From positions 1 through 54,832 of the forward strand of contig URVC01000024.1 in assembly GCA_900551245.1 (NCBI GenBank): 54,832 bases of DNA, written 5' to 3'. Made by a program: the position numbers and the translations under genes. The notes beneath the pieces are model-generated. The model worked only from the letters and a program-made list of their open reading frames with translations. It was not told the DNA's origin and made no database searches. Below are positions 32,286 to 40,560 of this stretch, one piece after another (position 1 is the stretch's first letter; each line of letters begins with the position of its first letter). The DNA comes from an uncultured bacterium (GTDB taxonomy: Bacteria; Verrucomicrobiota; Lentisphaeria; Victivallales; Victivallaceae).

Positions 32286-33281
32286 TCAAGTGAGTGACAG
32301 GCGCGCGGGGATCGGCAGCTTGCTGCCGAAGAGGTCGCGCGGAAGAAATTCCGCCGGGAGCCGGAGGTCGGCGACGGGGTGCGCAGGATCATCCAGCCGA
32401 TGGATCAGCGCCGCGACCGCCTCGTGGATCAGGGCGCGGCTGGAGCTGTGAATCACACCGGCGATGTGCAGGTCGCGGAGGAACGGACCGGCAAAGTTGC
32501 AGTGCAGAACAATCTCCGGATGATAGTCGGGGAATTCCTCCGCGAGCAGTTCAAGCAGCATCGTCGTGGTCTGCCAGCCGTTGGTGAGGATGGCGCGGGG
32601 GGCGGTGCGGCAGATGGCGCGCAGAGCATCCATCCGTTGTTCCTCCTCCATCGGTATGATCGCGATGCGGGGAGCAACAGCGTTCGCTTCGCACGCCTCC
32701 CGGAACTCTTCCGGCCAGCTGGAGTGTTCGAAGAAAAGTCCGGTTACTGTCGCGTGATTCCGGGCGCGGAACCATGCGACCGCTTCGCACAGCGGCTGTT
32801 TGAGATCGATGCCGGCAGAGGGGATTCCCGCCTGCACTTGATCGGTGATCGCCAGCAGTGTTCCCCGGGCGCACAGCTGCAGTGCCGCCGGGTCTGCCGG
32901 TTCCAGCGGGGCGTTGCAGAGAATTGCATCCGCCTGCCGGTCGAGCAGGCTCTGCAGTGCCTCCCCGGTCTCCCCTTCGCCGCAGAGCGAGATCAGCAGC
33001 TGATACCCGGCCGTGTTCGCTTCGCGCAGTGCGGCGTCGGCGAAGTGGGCGAAGTAGGCGTTGGTCAGATTGCCGATCACCAGCCCCAGCGTGCGGGTGC
33101 ATCCCCGGCGGAGCGAACGGGCCGCCGCCGACGGCCGGTAGCCGAGTTCGGCGATGGCGCGGTCGATGCGCTCGCGCGTCTCCGGCGTCATCCGCGCCTG
33201 CGGATTCCGGTTCAAATACTTGGAGACCAGCGTAAAGGAGACTCCCGCCAGTTTGGCGACATCTTTCAGCGTCGGTTGCAT
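32286..33281 (-). CDS. LacI-family transcriptional repressor
   Basis: A 331-residue regulator. The helix-turn-helix is TLKDVAKLAGVSFTLVSKYL, followed by the hinge region RPSAAARSLRRGCTRTLGLVIGNL and a periplasmic-binding-protein-type sensor. It begins a five-gene minus-strand run with the U32-like gene and three QueG-like genes. A 20-bp palindrome of the LacI kind lies just upstream of its own start and a related half-palindrome upstream of the U32-like gene, which points to autoregulation and control of the operon. Effector unknown, though LacI sensors usually bind sugars or nucleobases. Confidence 0.93.
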   Translation of the reverse strand: MQPTLKDVAKLAGVSFTLVSKYLNRNPQARMTPETRERIDRAIAELGYRPSAAARSLRRGCTRTLGLVIGNLTNAYFAHFADAALREANTAGYQLLISLCGEGETGEALQSLLDRQADAILCNAPLEPADPAALQLCARGTLLAITDQVQAGIPSAGIDLKQPLCEAVAWFRARNHATVTGLFFEHSSWPEEFREACEANAVAPRIAIIPMEEEQRMDALRAICRTAPRAILTNGWQTTTMLLELLAEEFPDYHPEIVLHCNFAGPFLRDLHIAGVIHSSSRALIHEAVAALIHRLDDPAHPVADLRLPAEFLPRDLFGSKLPIPARLSLT

Positions 33282-33300
33282 TCCGAATCGAGATTCCTGA

Positions 33301-33320
33301 TTGCTCTATCGTTAGATCAA
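33301..33320. promoter_or_regulatory. LacI operator upstream of the repressor gene
   Basis: The 20-bp site TTGCTCTATCGTTAGATCAA is an imperfect palindrome centred on CG, the normal form for LacI-family operators. It sits just downstream of the -10 (33331-33336) of the repressor promoter, where bound protein would block transcription. Confidence 0.7.
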
Positions 33321-33330
33321 CTCTGAGAAT

Positions 33331-33359
33331 AAAATAACACCTGTCGGATTTTTTTTCAA
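33331..33359 (-). promoter_or_regulatory. Candidate promoter of the lacI-type gene
   Basis: On the minus strand TTGAAA (33359-33354), 17 bp, TATTTT (33336-33331). The promoter overlaps the terminator hairpin at 33337-33372. Confidence 0.55.
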
Positions 33360-33372
33360 CTCCGGCAGGTGT
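33337..33372 (-). terminator. Terminator of dnaA
   Basis: Twelve-bp stem with one G-T pair (ACACCTGTCGGA and TCCGGCAGGTGT), loop of 12 nt, flanked by eight A on entry and TTATTTTATT on exit in the minus direction. It lies 24 bp after the dnaA stop. Confidence 0.75.
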
Positions 33373-33395
33373 TTTTTTTGAGAATTTTTCGTGAT

Positions 33396-34787
33396 TCAGC
33401 CGCGCTGGAGCTGTCGTTTGAGCTGGGTGATGGAGCGGCGGATGATCTCGTTCTCCGAGCAGAGCTGCGGCACCTTCTTTTCGGCGTGGAGGATGGTCGC
33501 ATGGTTGCGCCCGAACGCCGCACCGATTTCAGTGGAGGAGTTGGAGGTCAGCTCGCGGCAGAGGTACATCGCGATCATGCGCGGCTCGGCGACGGTGCGG
33601 GTGCGCTTTTCCCCGAGGATGTCGGAGAGGGTGATCCCGAAGTGACCGGCGACGGTGCGCTGAATCGATTCGATCGAGATGTCGCGGGCGGCGCTCTCCT
33701 GGGCGAGCTGGCTGTGGAGCAGCTCTTCGGCCTGCTCGATCGTCAGCTTGTCGTTGCCGCTGAACGACGCATAGCTCGCCAGCCGGATGAACGCCCCCTT
33801 GAGGCGGCGGACGTTCGAGGAGATGTTCGCCGCGAGAAATTCGAGGAACTCGTCGCCGAGCGGCGCCTTGCTCAGGATGTCGTTGCGCCACATCCGCAGG
33901 ATGGCGAGGCGCGCCTCATATTCCGGAGCGCCGACTTCGGCGGTCATGCCCGATTCAAACCGGGATTCGAGCCGCTTGTCGATGTCGGAGATTTCGCACG
34001 GCTGCCGGTCCGAAGTCAGAATGATCTGCTTGTGCTGGCCGTAGAGCGTGTTGAAGAGGTTGAAGAACTCCTCCTGCATCTGCGTCTTCTTGGCCAGGCT
34101 GTGGATGTCATCGACCAGCAGCACATCCACATCGCGGACCGAGGAGCGGAATTCGCTCAGACTCTTGTGCTGCTGAAGCAGGTTGTAGAAATCGTTGAGC
34201 AGCTCGTCGCAGGTGGCGTAACGGACGACCATCGCCGGATTGCGCTTGTGCACTTCGGCGGTCACCGCCTGAAGCAGGTGGGTCTTGCCGACGCCGCTGG
34301 CGCCGTAGAGGTAGAGCGGATTGTAGACGCCCGGTTCCTCCGCGGCGGTTTTGGCGGCGGCGAAGGCGTAACGGTTTTCCGCACCGACGATGAAGTTTTC
34401 AAAGGTGTGCTCGGCAAGACAGTTCTGCGGACCGGGCCGGGGGATGAGCTTCTCGCGGGCCGGCCGGGCGGGCCGTTCCGGAGTGGCGGCCGCCGCCGGA
34501 GCGGGGGCCGGGGCGGGAGCCGGGGCCGGTACATGGCCCGGTTCCAGCTGGTAGTGGAAATCTCCCTGGGCGATTCCCTGGAGCGCTTCGGTCATCAGAT
34601 CGTCATATTCGTCTGTGATGATGCTGGCGAAGAAGTCGTCGGAAACGCCGAGCGTCAGAGTGTCCTCCTCCAGGCGGAGCGGCGTCATATTTTGAAACCA
34701 CTGCCGATAGAGCAGTTCATTCTTCTGTTTCAGGCGGTCCGCGGCCACGGTCCAGACATCTGCCGCGCTCAATGTAGTTGCGTTCAT
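33396..34787 (-). CDS. dnaA: Chromosomal replication initiator protein DnaA
   Basis: A 463-residue DnaA. Domain I is at the N terminus (WTVAADRLKQKNELLYRQWF). Domain II is an Ala/Pro-rich linker with a PA repeat. The AAA+ domain has Walker A GASGVGKTH, Walker B VLLVDDIH and sensor motifs near TSDRQP. Domain IV carries the DNA-binding signature SSTEIGAAFGRNHATILHAEKKV, close to the canonical GGRDHTTVLHA. The ATG at 34787 starts domain I; in-frame upstream ATGs would add 10 or more residues without family support. It stands alone without dnaN and is followed by a terminator. The AT-rich region upstream may be the origin. Confidence 0.95.
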   Translation of the reverse strand: MNATTLSAADVWTVAADRLKQKNELLYRQWFQNMTPLRLEEDTLTLGVSDDFFASIITDEYDDLMTEALQGIAQGDFHYQLEPGHVPAPAPAPAPAPAAAATPERPARPAREKLIPRPGPQNCLAEHTFENFIVGAENRYAFAAAKTAAEEPGVYNPLYLYGASGVGKTHLLQAVTAEVHKRNPAMVVRYATCDELLNDFYNLLQQHKSLSEFRSSVRDVDVLLVDDIHSLAKKTQMQEEFFNLFNTLYGQHKQIILTSDRQPCEISDIDKRLESRFESGMTAEVGAPEYEARLAILRMWRNDILSKAPLGDEFLEFLAANISSNVRRLKGAFIRLASYASFSGNDKLTIEQAEELLHSQLAQESAARDISIESIQRTVAGHFGITLSDILGEKRTRTVAEPRMIAMYLCRELTSNSSTEIGAAFGRNHATILHAEKKVPQLCSENEIIRRSITQLKRQLQRG

Positions 34788-35377
34788 CCTCTGTTCACCC
34801 GTTTCTGCTGAGTCCATTTCAAAAACCGTCGTTCTGTTTCGCCGGCCGGGTTTTGAAATCGACTCAACCGCCGGCATATGCCGGCTTTCCCCTTTTCCGA
34901 AAAACTCCCGGATTCTCTGCACGCCTTCGCGACGTGCGACTCAAGTTGTTAACATCTTTTGCATCTTGCGGAAAATTCAGCCATTTATGACGAATTTGCC
35001 GTATTTTTCCCCCTCCGGCTTCGATCGCTTCCATCTCTTTGAAAATACGGCCTTTTGAACGGTTTTACGCTCAAAATCGCACGCGGATCGAGACGGCGAC
35101 ACCGACAAAGTCGGGTCATTTTTGTCGTAATTTTCGATAATATTGCGTATTTTCGAAAGTTACGCCGAAAACAATCTTCGATGCACAACTTATCAACAAC
35201 TTATTAACAACCCTGCTCCGGTTCGCCCGGGGCACAACATTACACAATTTAGCCCTGCGTCTGCAAGAATTCAAATCGATGCGACGATCTTTTTCATAAA
35301 AAAATTACGAATGCCGGCTTGACTTTTCCGTCGACCGGTGGTATGCGCGGACGCGCCGCGGGTCCCGTATTCTTCCG
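34788..35377. other. 590-bp gene-free region upstream of dnaA; candidate replication origin or dnaA control region
   Basis: Two DnaA-box-like nonamers, TTATCAACA (35190-35198) and TTATTAACA (35201-35209), stand in tandem 11 bp apart. A 10-bp inverted repeat GCCGTATTTT (34998-35007) and AAAATACGGC (35042-35051) recurs in variant form as GCGTATTTTCG near 35144 and CGTAATTTTCG near 35126. The stretch is visibly richer in A and T than its surroundings. No reading frame here looks like a gene. Confidence 0.4.
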
Positions 35378-36727
35378 TCACAGTTTATCGGCGAGAACGA
35401 GCATCTCTGCCGGTGATCCCGGCCAGGTGCGGAGCGAACGGAATTTTTCCGGCGTGACCAGCCGCCCGAAGCGGGCGAAGAATTGATTTTTCGCCGCCGT
35501 GTCGGCAAAGCTGTTCTTCGCCCATTCGCTCAGGTAGCCGCGGCCGAGGCGGCCGAGCAGCGTGTGGGCCGAGAGCAGCGCCGCTCCGTCCACGAAGAGT
35601 TCGAGATGGCGGGCGAGGGCGGGATGGCCGAAATCATCGACCAGTTTCTGGCCGGGGGCGTTCATTTCGGTACCGGCGACCACCGGCAGATTCCGTTCCT
35701 TACAGGCGGCGATGATTCGATCGAGCTCGTGGACGAGTTTTTTCTGTTTTTCCGGGTCGGAGACGTTCCAGTTGCGGTCGGGGACGATGTTGAGCATCGC
35801 CGCCCCCTTGGCAATGTGGAGATCGAGCAGCCGCCCCGGGTCGCTCTCGCCGGAAGAGAAGCCGTTCAGCCAGGCGATCGTCGGAATCGCGCCGCTGGCG
35901 GCGATGAAGGTGTTCATCCGGTCGATGGGCGGAAAGCTCTTCGGGTCGGGTGCAACGTAGCCGGCGCCGCCCTTTTTCATGGTCTTCGACCGGATGGCCG
36001 CTTCGAGTTCGACCGGAGTATCGATCAGCATGGCCGCCTTTTCCGGCGAAACCCCCAGCTTGGCGGCCCAGAATGCCGAGCGCGCCTCGGAGGTAGGGAA
36101 AAGTTTTTCTGCTTTTTCGCGGTAGGCCTGGCAGAGGTGCCGTTCGGTGACGTTGGCATTGGGGGTCAGCCGCACGGCGTCGGCGGTGAAATCGAGTCCG
36201 GCCGGGGCGAGAAAATCGTTGACCAGCGCGGCGATTCCGCGGGTCCGGCGGTGCGCCTGCCGCCGCATTTCGAGCAGAAACAGCTGCTGTGAGGGCGGCA
36301 CGTCGGAGACCGAAAAGCCCAGACCGAGGTGGTAGGCGATTCCGGGTTCGCCGGGAGAGTTGATCTCTTCATGGGCGAGTTCCTGAATGAATGCCCGGCT
36401 TTCGACGCCGCCGGAGGCGCGGACGTTCAGTTTTGCCGCGGCGGAGAGAAATTCATCGAGCGCGTCGAGCACGTCGAAGTCGACGATGCCGGCGGCGAAC
36501 CAGCCGTTCCTTTTGGCCAGGCAGGCGATGTAGCTCGGGGAGTAGCCATACCCGTTATAGGAATAGCAGGTGTGGCAGTGCATGTTGTGGTCAAAATTTT
36601 CCGGAGTGCACTCGATTTCGCCGTTCCGGCAGAGTTCGGCGAATTTATCCACCGCCCGGCGCCGGATGGCGGCATCGTTGCTGTTGAGTTCTGTTTCGAG
36701 GCTCTTTGCTTCGTCGCTCCGGATCAT
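35378..36727 (-). CDS. PHP-domain metal-dependent hydrolase-like protein
   Basis: A 449-residue protein. The segment NFDHNMHCHTCYSYNGYGYSPSY holds the HxH motif that opens PHP (polymerase and histidinol phosphatase) domains. IVDFDVLDALDEF and later GVESRAF, NGFSS and VVAGTEMNAPGQ are consistent with the remaining metal-binding strands of the 7-stranded barrel. PHP proteins are phosphoesterases, but this one is longer than usual and its substrate is not evident. No signal peptide. A minus-strand promoter lies about 60 bp upstream, divergent from the perR-type gene. Confidence 0.72.
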   Translation of the reverse strand: MIRSDEAKSLETELNSNDAAIRRRAVDKFAELCRNGEIECTPENFDHNMHCHTCYSYNGYGYSPSYIACLAKRNGWFAAGIVDFDVLDALDEFLSAAAKLNVRASGGVESRAFIQELAHEEINSPGEPGIAYHLGLGFSVSDVPPSQQLFLLEMRRQAHRRTRGIAALVNDFLAPAGLDFTADAVRLTPNANVTERHLCQAYREKAEKLFPTSEARSAFWAAKLGVSPEKAAMLIDTPVELEAAIRSKTMKKGGAGYVAPDPKSFPPIDRMNTFIAASGAIPTIAWLNGFSSGESDPGRLLDLHIAKGAAMLNIVPDRNWNVSDPEKQKKLVHELDRIIAACKERNLPVVAGTEMNAPGQKLVDDFGHPALARHLELFVDGAALLSAHTLLGRLGRGYLSEWAKNSFADTAAKNQFFARFGRLVTPEKFRSLRTWPGSPAEMLVLADKL

Positions 36728-36788
36728 TTTCCCGTCTCCCCGGTGGTTGCCGTCTCCGGCGGTTGATGTTGCGGTATTCGTAAGGAGT

Positions 36789-36816
36789 AATATAACCGGA
36801 TTCTTTCCGGAATCAA
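36789..36816 (-). promoter_or_regulatory. Candidate promoter of the PHP-domain gene
   Basis: On the minus strand TTGATT (36816-36811), 16 bp, TATATT (36794-36789). The spacer holds a short palindrome, CCGGA and TCCGG. Confidence 0.5.
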
Positions 36817-36859
36817 ACCCTCATATCCGGGAAATTTGACAACTTTCCGGAAAAACAAC

Positions 36860-36887
36860 TTGAAAGCCGGTCCGACAGGAGTATATT
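36860..36887 (+). promoter_or_regulatory. Candidate promoter of the perR-type operon
   Basis: TTGAAA (36860-36865), 16 bp, TATATT (36882-36887), about 50 bp before the ATG at 36936. Confidence 0.55.
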
Positions 36888-36935
36888 GTTATATAGAATG
36901 ATTACTAAAAACAGAAATTCGGAGCCGATTCAGCA

Positions 36936-37316
36936 ATGAACAAAACCGTACAGCGTGACGCCATCCTGGCCGAGTTGCGTTCTGTAAAGAGTCATCCCAC
37001 CGCGGATGAACTTTACGCCGCACTTCGCGTGAGGATGCCGCAGATCAGTCTCGGGACGGTGTATCGGAATCTGGAGCAGATGTCTCAGGCGGGGATGATC
37101 CGCAAACTGGAGACTGCCGGCCGGCAGAAACGGTTTGACGGAGATCTTTCGCCGCATCACCACATGCGCTGTCGAATTTGCGGCGCGGTGAGCGATGTGA
37201 CCGGCAGTGAACTCGGCGAGGTGGATTCTGCCATCCGGAGTCTGTTGCCGTCGCTCGGATGTGATTCGTTTTACTTGGAACTCTGCGGCGTGTGCCGCAA
37301 CTGCAAAAACAAATGA
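36936..37316 (+). CDS. Fur-family (PerR-like) metalloregulator
   Basis: A 126-residue regulator. The winged helix is HPTADELYAALR with recognition helix ISLGTVYRNLEQM; the regulatory metal site is HHHMRCRICG, and a structural zinc site is formed by that CxxC with the C-terminal CGVCRNCKNK. The arrangement is that of PerR-type peroxide sensors. It lies 10 bp upstream of desulfoferrodoxin and starts an oxygen-defence cluster, so it most likely represses these genes until peroxide or metal status changes. Confidence 0.9.
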   Translation: MNKTVQRDAILAELRSVKSHPTADELYAALRVRMPQISLGTVYRNLEQMSQAGMIRKLETAGRQKRFDGDLSPHHHMRCRICGAVSDVTGSELGEVDSAIRSLLPSLGCDSFYLELCGVCRNCKNK

Positions 37317-37326
37317 GGAGGAAAAA

Positions 37327-37707
37327 ATGAGCACCCAAACCATGGAAATCTACAAGTGCGACCTCTGCGGTCTTCAGGTCGAAGTGATCAACGCGGGCGC
37401 CTGCCCGCCGTCCTGCTGCGGCCAGACGATGCGCCTGATGAAGGAGAACACCACCGACGGAGCGAAGGAGAAGCACGTTCCGGTCGTGAGCGCCCAGGAG
37501 AACGGCATTCTGGTCAAAGTCGGTGAGATCCCCCACCCGATGGAGCCGGACCACTACATCGAGTGGATCGAAGTGATCAACGGCTCGTACGTGAACCGTT
37601 ACCAGCTTCGTCCCGGAGAGGCGCCGCAGGCGGCCTTCTACGTGCCGATGCAGCCGGGTCTGGTGATCCGCGCTTACTGCAACAAGCACGGTCTCTGGAA
37701 AAAGTAA
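37327..37707 (+). CDS. dfx: Desulfoferrodoxin (superoxide reductase)
   Basis: A 126-residue two-iron superoxide reductase. The N-terminal rubredoxin-like centre has CDLC and PSCC; the catalytic centre has EKHVPVV, HPMEPDHYIEW and the cysteine and histidine of AYCNKHGLWKK. It reduces superoxide to peroxide using electrons from rubredoxin, which is encoded 1.3 kb downstream. AGGAGG precedes the start. The enzyme is typical of anaerobes that meet traces of oxygen. Confidence 0.97.
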   Translation: MSTQTMEIYKCDLCGLQVEVINAGACPPSCCGQTMRLMKENTTDGAKEKHVPVVSAQENGILVKVGEIPHPMEPDHYIEWIEVINGSYVNRYQLRPGEAPQAAFYVPMQPGLVIRAYCNKHGLWKK

Positions 37708-37727
37708 GCAAAAAAATTCGGATTCTG

Positions 37728-37761
37728 CGCCGGAATCGGTTGTCAGCAACAGATTCCGGCG
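37728..37761 (+). terminator. Terminator after desulfoferrodoxin
   Basis: Perfect 10-bp stem CGCCGGAATC and GATTCCGGCG, loop of 14 nt, followed by TTATATTTT. It separates perR-dfx from the flavodiiron gene. Confidence 0.8.
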
Positions 37762-37831
37762 TTATATTTTACCACCGCTGCGGCGGCGGGGAACATTCCG
37801 TTCCCGGTACTGTTTTTTTGAGGGAGGAATC

Positions 37832-39052
37832 ATGAAGGAAGTGTTCAAGGCGGAACAGATCGCCGAAAATGTCTACTGGGTCGGCGCAGTCGACTGGAAT
37901 GTGCGGAACTTTCACGGCTATCAGACCGGTCGCGGTTCGACCTACAACGCTTTTCTGGTGATCGACGAGAAGGTGACGCTGATCGATACGGTCAAAGCGC
38001 CGTTTTTCAATGAGATGCTCGCCCGTATCCGTTCGGTGATCGATCCGGAGAAGATCGACTACATCATTTCGAACCATGCCGAACCGGACCATTCCGGCGC
38101 GATCGTCTCCGCGATTGAGGCGATTCACCCGGAGAAGGTGTTCGCTTCCCCGCTCGGGGAAAAGGCTCTGCGGGCCTATTACGGAGCGGACCTCGACCTT
38201 ACCGTGGTCAAGACCGGTGAATCCGTGAAGCTCGGTAAAGGGACCTTCTCCTTTATTGAGACCAAAATGCTTCACTGGCCGGACAGCATGGTGACCTATC
38301 TGGATACGGCGAAGATACTCTTTTCGCAGGATGCGTTCGGCATGCATCTGGCCGGGAGCAAACTCTGGGCGGATGAGTATCCGGAGTTTGTGCTCGACTA
38401 TGAGGGGCGCAAGTACTTCGCGAACATTCTCAACGTGCAGTCGGCGAAGGTGCTCGATCTGCTGAACGCGCTGCCGGGGCTGAATCTCGATATCGCGGTC
38501 ATCGCGCCGGACCACGGGCCGCTGTGGCGGAAAAATCTCGGCTGGATCCTCGATCTCTACCGCGACTGCGCCGAGCAGAAGCCGGCGCCGCGGGCGTTGG
38601 TTGCCTATTCGACAATGTGGCATTCGACGGAAAAACTGGCGAATGCGATTGCCGACGGAATCCGTTCGACCGGCGTAACGGTCGAGGTGGCGGATCTGGC
38701 GGTGAACGACCGCAGCGCGATCATGACCGAGGTGGCGCGTTCCGGTGCGCTCGCCTTCGGTGCGCCGACGATGAACAATCAGATGTTCCCGGCGATGGCG
38801 GATGTGCTGACCTACATCAAGGGGTTGCGGCCGAAGAACAAGCTCGGTCTTGCGTTCGGCTCGTTCGGCTGGAGCGGCGAGGGCGCCAAGCAGATCGCCG
38901 CCGAACTGGAGGCGATGAACATTCCGCAGCCGGTTCCGATGTTCCAGGTCAAGTACATGCCGACGGAAGCCGATCTGGAGAAAGCGTTTGAAAGCGGAGC
39001 CGCACTGGGGCGGGCGTTGCTCGCCAGTGTGGCGGAATCCACAACCAAGTGA
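37832..39052 (+). CDS. Flavodiiron protein (FprA-type A flavoprotein)
   Basis: A 406-residue protein. The N-terminal metallo-beta-lactamase-like domain has the diiron motif NHAEPDHSG with further ligands near MLHWPDSM and DHGP. The C-terminal flavodoxin domain starts ALVAYSTMWHSTEKLA and contains FGAPTMNN and FGSFGWSGEGA for FMN binding. It reduces oxygen or nitric oxide to water or N2O, taking electrons from rubredoxin, which is encoded 16 bp downstream. Start follows AGGGAGGA. Confidence 0.96.
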   Translation: MKEVFKAEQIAENVYWVGAVDWNVRNFHGYQTGRGSTYNAFLVIDEKVTLIDTVKAPFFNEMLARIRSVIDPEKIDYIISNHAEPDHSGAIVSAIEAIHPEKVFASPLGEKALRAYYGADLDLTVVKTGESVKLGKGTFSFIETKMLHWPDSMVTYLDTAKILFSQDAFGMHLAGSKLWADEYPEFVLDYEGRKYFANILNVQSAKVLDLLNALPGLNLDIAVIAPDHGPLWRKNLGWILDLYRDCAEQKPAPRALVAYSTMWHSTEKLANAIADGIRSTGVTVEVADLAVNDRSAIMTEVARSGALAFGAPTMNNQMFPAMADVLTYIKGLRPKNKLGLAFGSFGWSGEGAKQIAAELEAMNIPQPVPMFQVKYMPTEADLEKAFESGAALGRALLASVAESTTK

Positions 39053-39068
39053 AAAGGAGAGTGCAACC

Positions 39069-39230
39069 ATGAAGAAGTATGTGTGCGACGTCTGCGGTTA
39101 CGTCTATGACCCGGCGAAGGGCGATCCGGACAACGGCGTCCAGCCCGGGACCGCGTTCGAAGATCTTCCGGCGGACTGGGTCTGCCCGGAGTGCGGCGCC
39201 GGCAAGGATGAGTTCTCCCCGGCGGAGTAA
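39069..39230 (+). CDS. Rubredoxin
   Basis: A 53-residue rubredoxin with both iron-binding pairs: CDVCGYVYDP and WVCPECGAGK. It donates electrons to the flavodiiron protein and the superoxide reductase encoded upstream. AAAAGGAGAG precedes the start, 16 bp after the flavodiiron stop, so the two are co-transcribed. Confidence 0.98.
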   Translation: MKKYVCDVCGYVYDPAKGDPDNGVQPGTAFEDLPADWVCPECGAGKDEFSPAE

Positions 39231-39241
39231 GGTTTTCGAGA

Positions 39242-39282
39242 GATGGCCGATGGAATCTGTTTTGCAGATGCCGTCGGCCATC
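39242..39282 (+). terminator. Hairpin after rubredoxin
   Basis: Perfect 9-bp stem GATGGCCGA and TCGGCCATC with no T-run afterwards; a weak terminator or a processing and stability structure. Confidence 0.45.
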
Positions 39283-39305
39283 GTTGAATCAAAAAGGGAT
39301 GTGCA

Positions 39306-39671
39306 ATGAGGAATTTCTTCCGGAAGGCGTTCGGCGGTATGGCTGTCTTGGCCGTGCTGTTTGCCGCGGCGGGATGTTCTGCTCCGTGGAAGGAAATTGA
39401 GCGGAATGTGGACAATGCCAAAAATCTCCGGGTCGGCATGACGAAATCCGAAGTTCTGGAGATCATGGGCGAACCGGTTTCGGATGAAAGCTACTGCACG
39501 CCCGATGTCTGGTTTTACTACATCAACACCATCTGGCACGACGGTCTGGTTACCGAGGACGAGTGTCTGCCGCTGGTGTTTCACGAGGGCCGCCTGGTCG
39601 GCTGGGGCAACCGGTTCTACACGGAATACCGGATCAAGCTCAAGGATCAGGGCAAGGCGGTGGAACTCTGA
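39306..39671 (+). CDS. Small lipoprotein with SmpA/BamE-like fold
   Basis: A 121-residue lipoprotein: signal peptide ending in the lipobox LFAAAGC, then NLRVGMTKSEVLEIMGEP, the hallmark of the BamE/SmpA-like domain (RVGMT..EV...lG.P). The rest is a small beta sheet. Members anchor in an envelope membrane and act as assembly or structural factors; this copy could also fit the related DUF3192-type lipoproteins. Not obviously connected to the oxygen-defence genes before it. Confidence 0.75.
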   Translation: MRNFFRKAFGGMAVLAVLFAAAGCSAPWKEIERNVDNAKNLRVGMTKSEVLEIMGEPVSDESYCTPDVWFYYINTIWHDGLVTEDECLPLVFHEGRLVGWGNRFYTEYRIKLKDQGKAVEL

Positions 39672-39732
39672 ACATGCCAAATTCCGCCGGGTTTTCCTGC
39701 TTAGGGATGAGGCGGTTCCGGGAATGGTTTGA

Positions 39733-40455
39733 ATGAATGCGTTGATCGTGATTCCCACCTACAACGAGGCGGAGAACATCACCCGGCTGGTTCCGGCGGT
39801 GTTCGAGGCCCTGCCGCGCCAAGATTTTTCCGTGCTGGTGGTGGACGACGGTTCGCCGGACGGCACCGGGGATCTGGTGGCGGGGATGATCGAGACGAAA
39901 TTCCCGGAGCGGCTCCACCTTCTCCGACGGGAAGGGAAGGGGGGGCTGGCTTCCGCCTACATCACCGGATTCCGCTGGGGGCTGGAGCGTGGTTTCGACG
40001 CCTTTCTGGAGATGGACGCCGACTTCTCGCACAAGCCGGAATACCTGCCGGAAATGTTTGCAAAGATCGCCGAATACGACGTGGTGATCGGTTCCCGGAA
40101 CGTTTCCGGCGGCGGCGTGGAGAACTGGTCGCTGTTGCGGAAGCTGATTTCGCGCGGCGGTTCGCTCTACGCGCGCACGCTGCTGCGCTGCCCGATTGCC
40201 GATCTGACCGGCGGATTCAACATGTGGCGCAAATCCGCGCTGGAGGCGATCGATCTGGATTCGATTATTTCGCGTGGTTATTCCTTTCAGGTGGAGATGA
40301 AATACCGCGCATACCGTCACGGTTGCCGGATTGTTGAGTTCCCGATACTCTTCCCCGACCGCAAGGCGGGAACTTCCAAAATGAGCGGTGCGATCTTCCG
40401 CGAAGCGTTGCGGAACATCTGGCGTCTCCGGGCGCTGAAATTCCCGGAAAACTAG
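39733..40455 (+). CDS. Polyprenol-phosphate mannosyltransferase-like GT2 (Dpm1 type)
   Basis: A 240-residue GT2 enzyme: ALIVIPTYNEAENITRLV, VLVVDDGSPDGTGDL, FLEMDADFSHKPEYLP with the DAD metal site, VIGSRNVSGGGVENW and DLTGGFNMWRKSAL. This is the pattern of dolichol- or polyprenol-phosphate mannose synthases that lack membrane helices. It would load a sugar onto the lipid carrier for transfer outside the membrane. The sugar may be mannose or glucose. Confidence 0.88.
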   Translation: MNALIVIPTYNEAENITRLVPAVFEALPRQDFSVLVVDDGSPDGTGDLVAGMIETKFPERLHLLRREGKGGLASAYITGFRWGLERGFDAFLEMDADFSHKPEYLPEMFAKIAEYDVVIGSRNVSGGGVENWSLLRKLISRGGSLYARTLLRCPIADLTGGFNMWRKSALEAIDLDSIISRGYSFQVEMKYRAYRHGCRIVEFPILFPDRKAGTSKMSGAIFREALRNIWRLRALKFPEN

Positions 40456-40560
40456 TATCTTTCTCTTCTCTTCCCGGCCGGCCGGTTTGATCGATCGAGG
40501 GCGTGCCGATTGGTTCTTCTCTGTTTTTTCGTATGGCGGAAATGACCGGGGGGGGATGCA

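Noticed and set aside
36888..36935. PerR box in the promoter of the perR-type gene
   Set aside because: The AT-rich stretch resembles the 15-bp consensus only loosely and the symmetry is poor.
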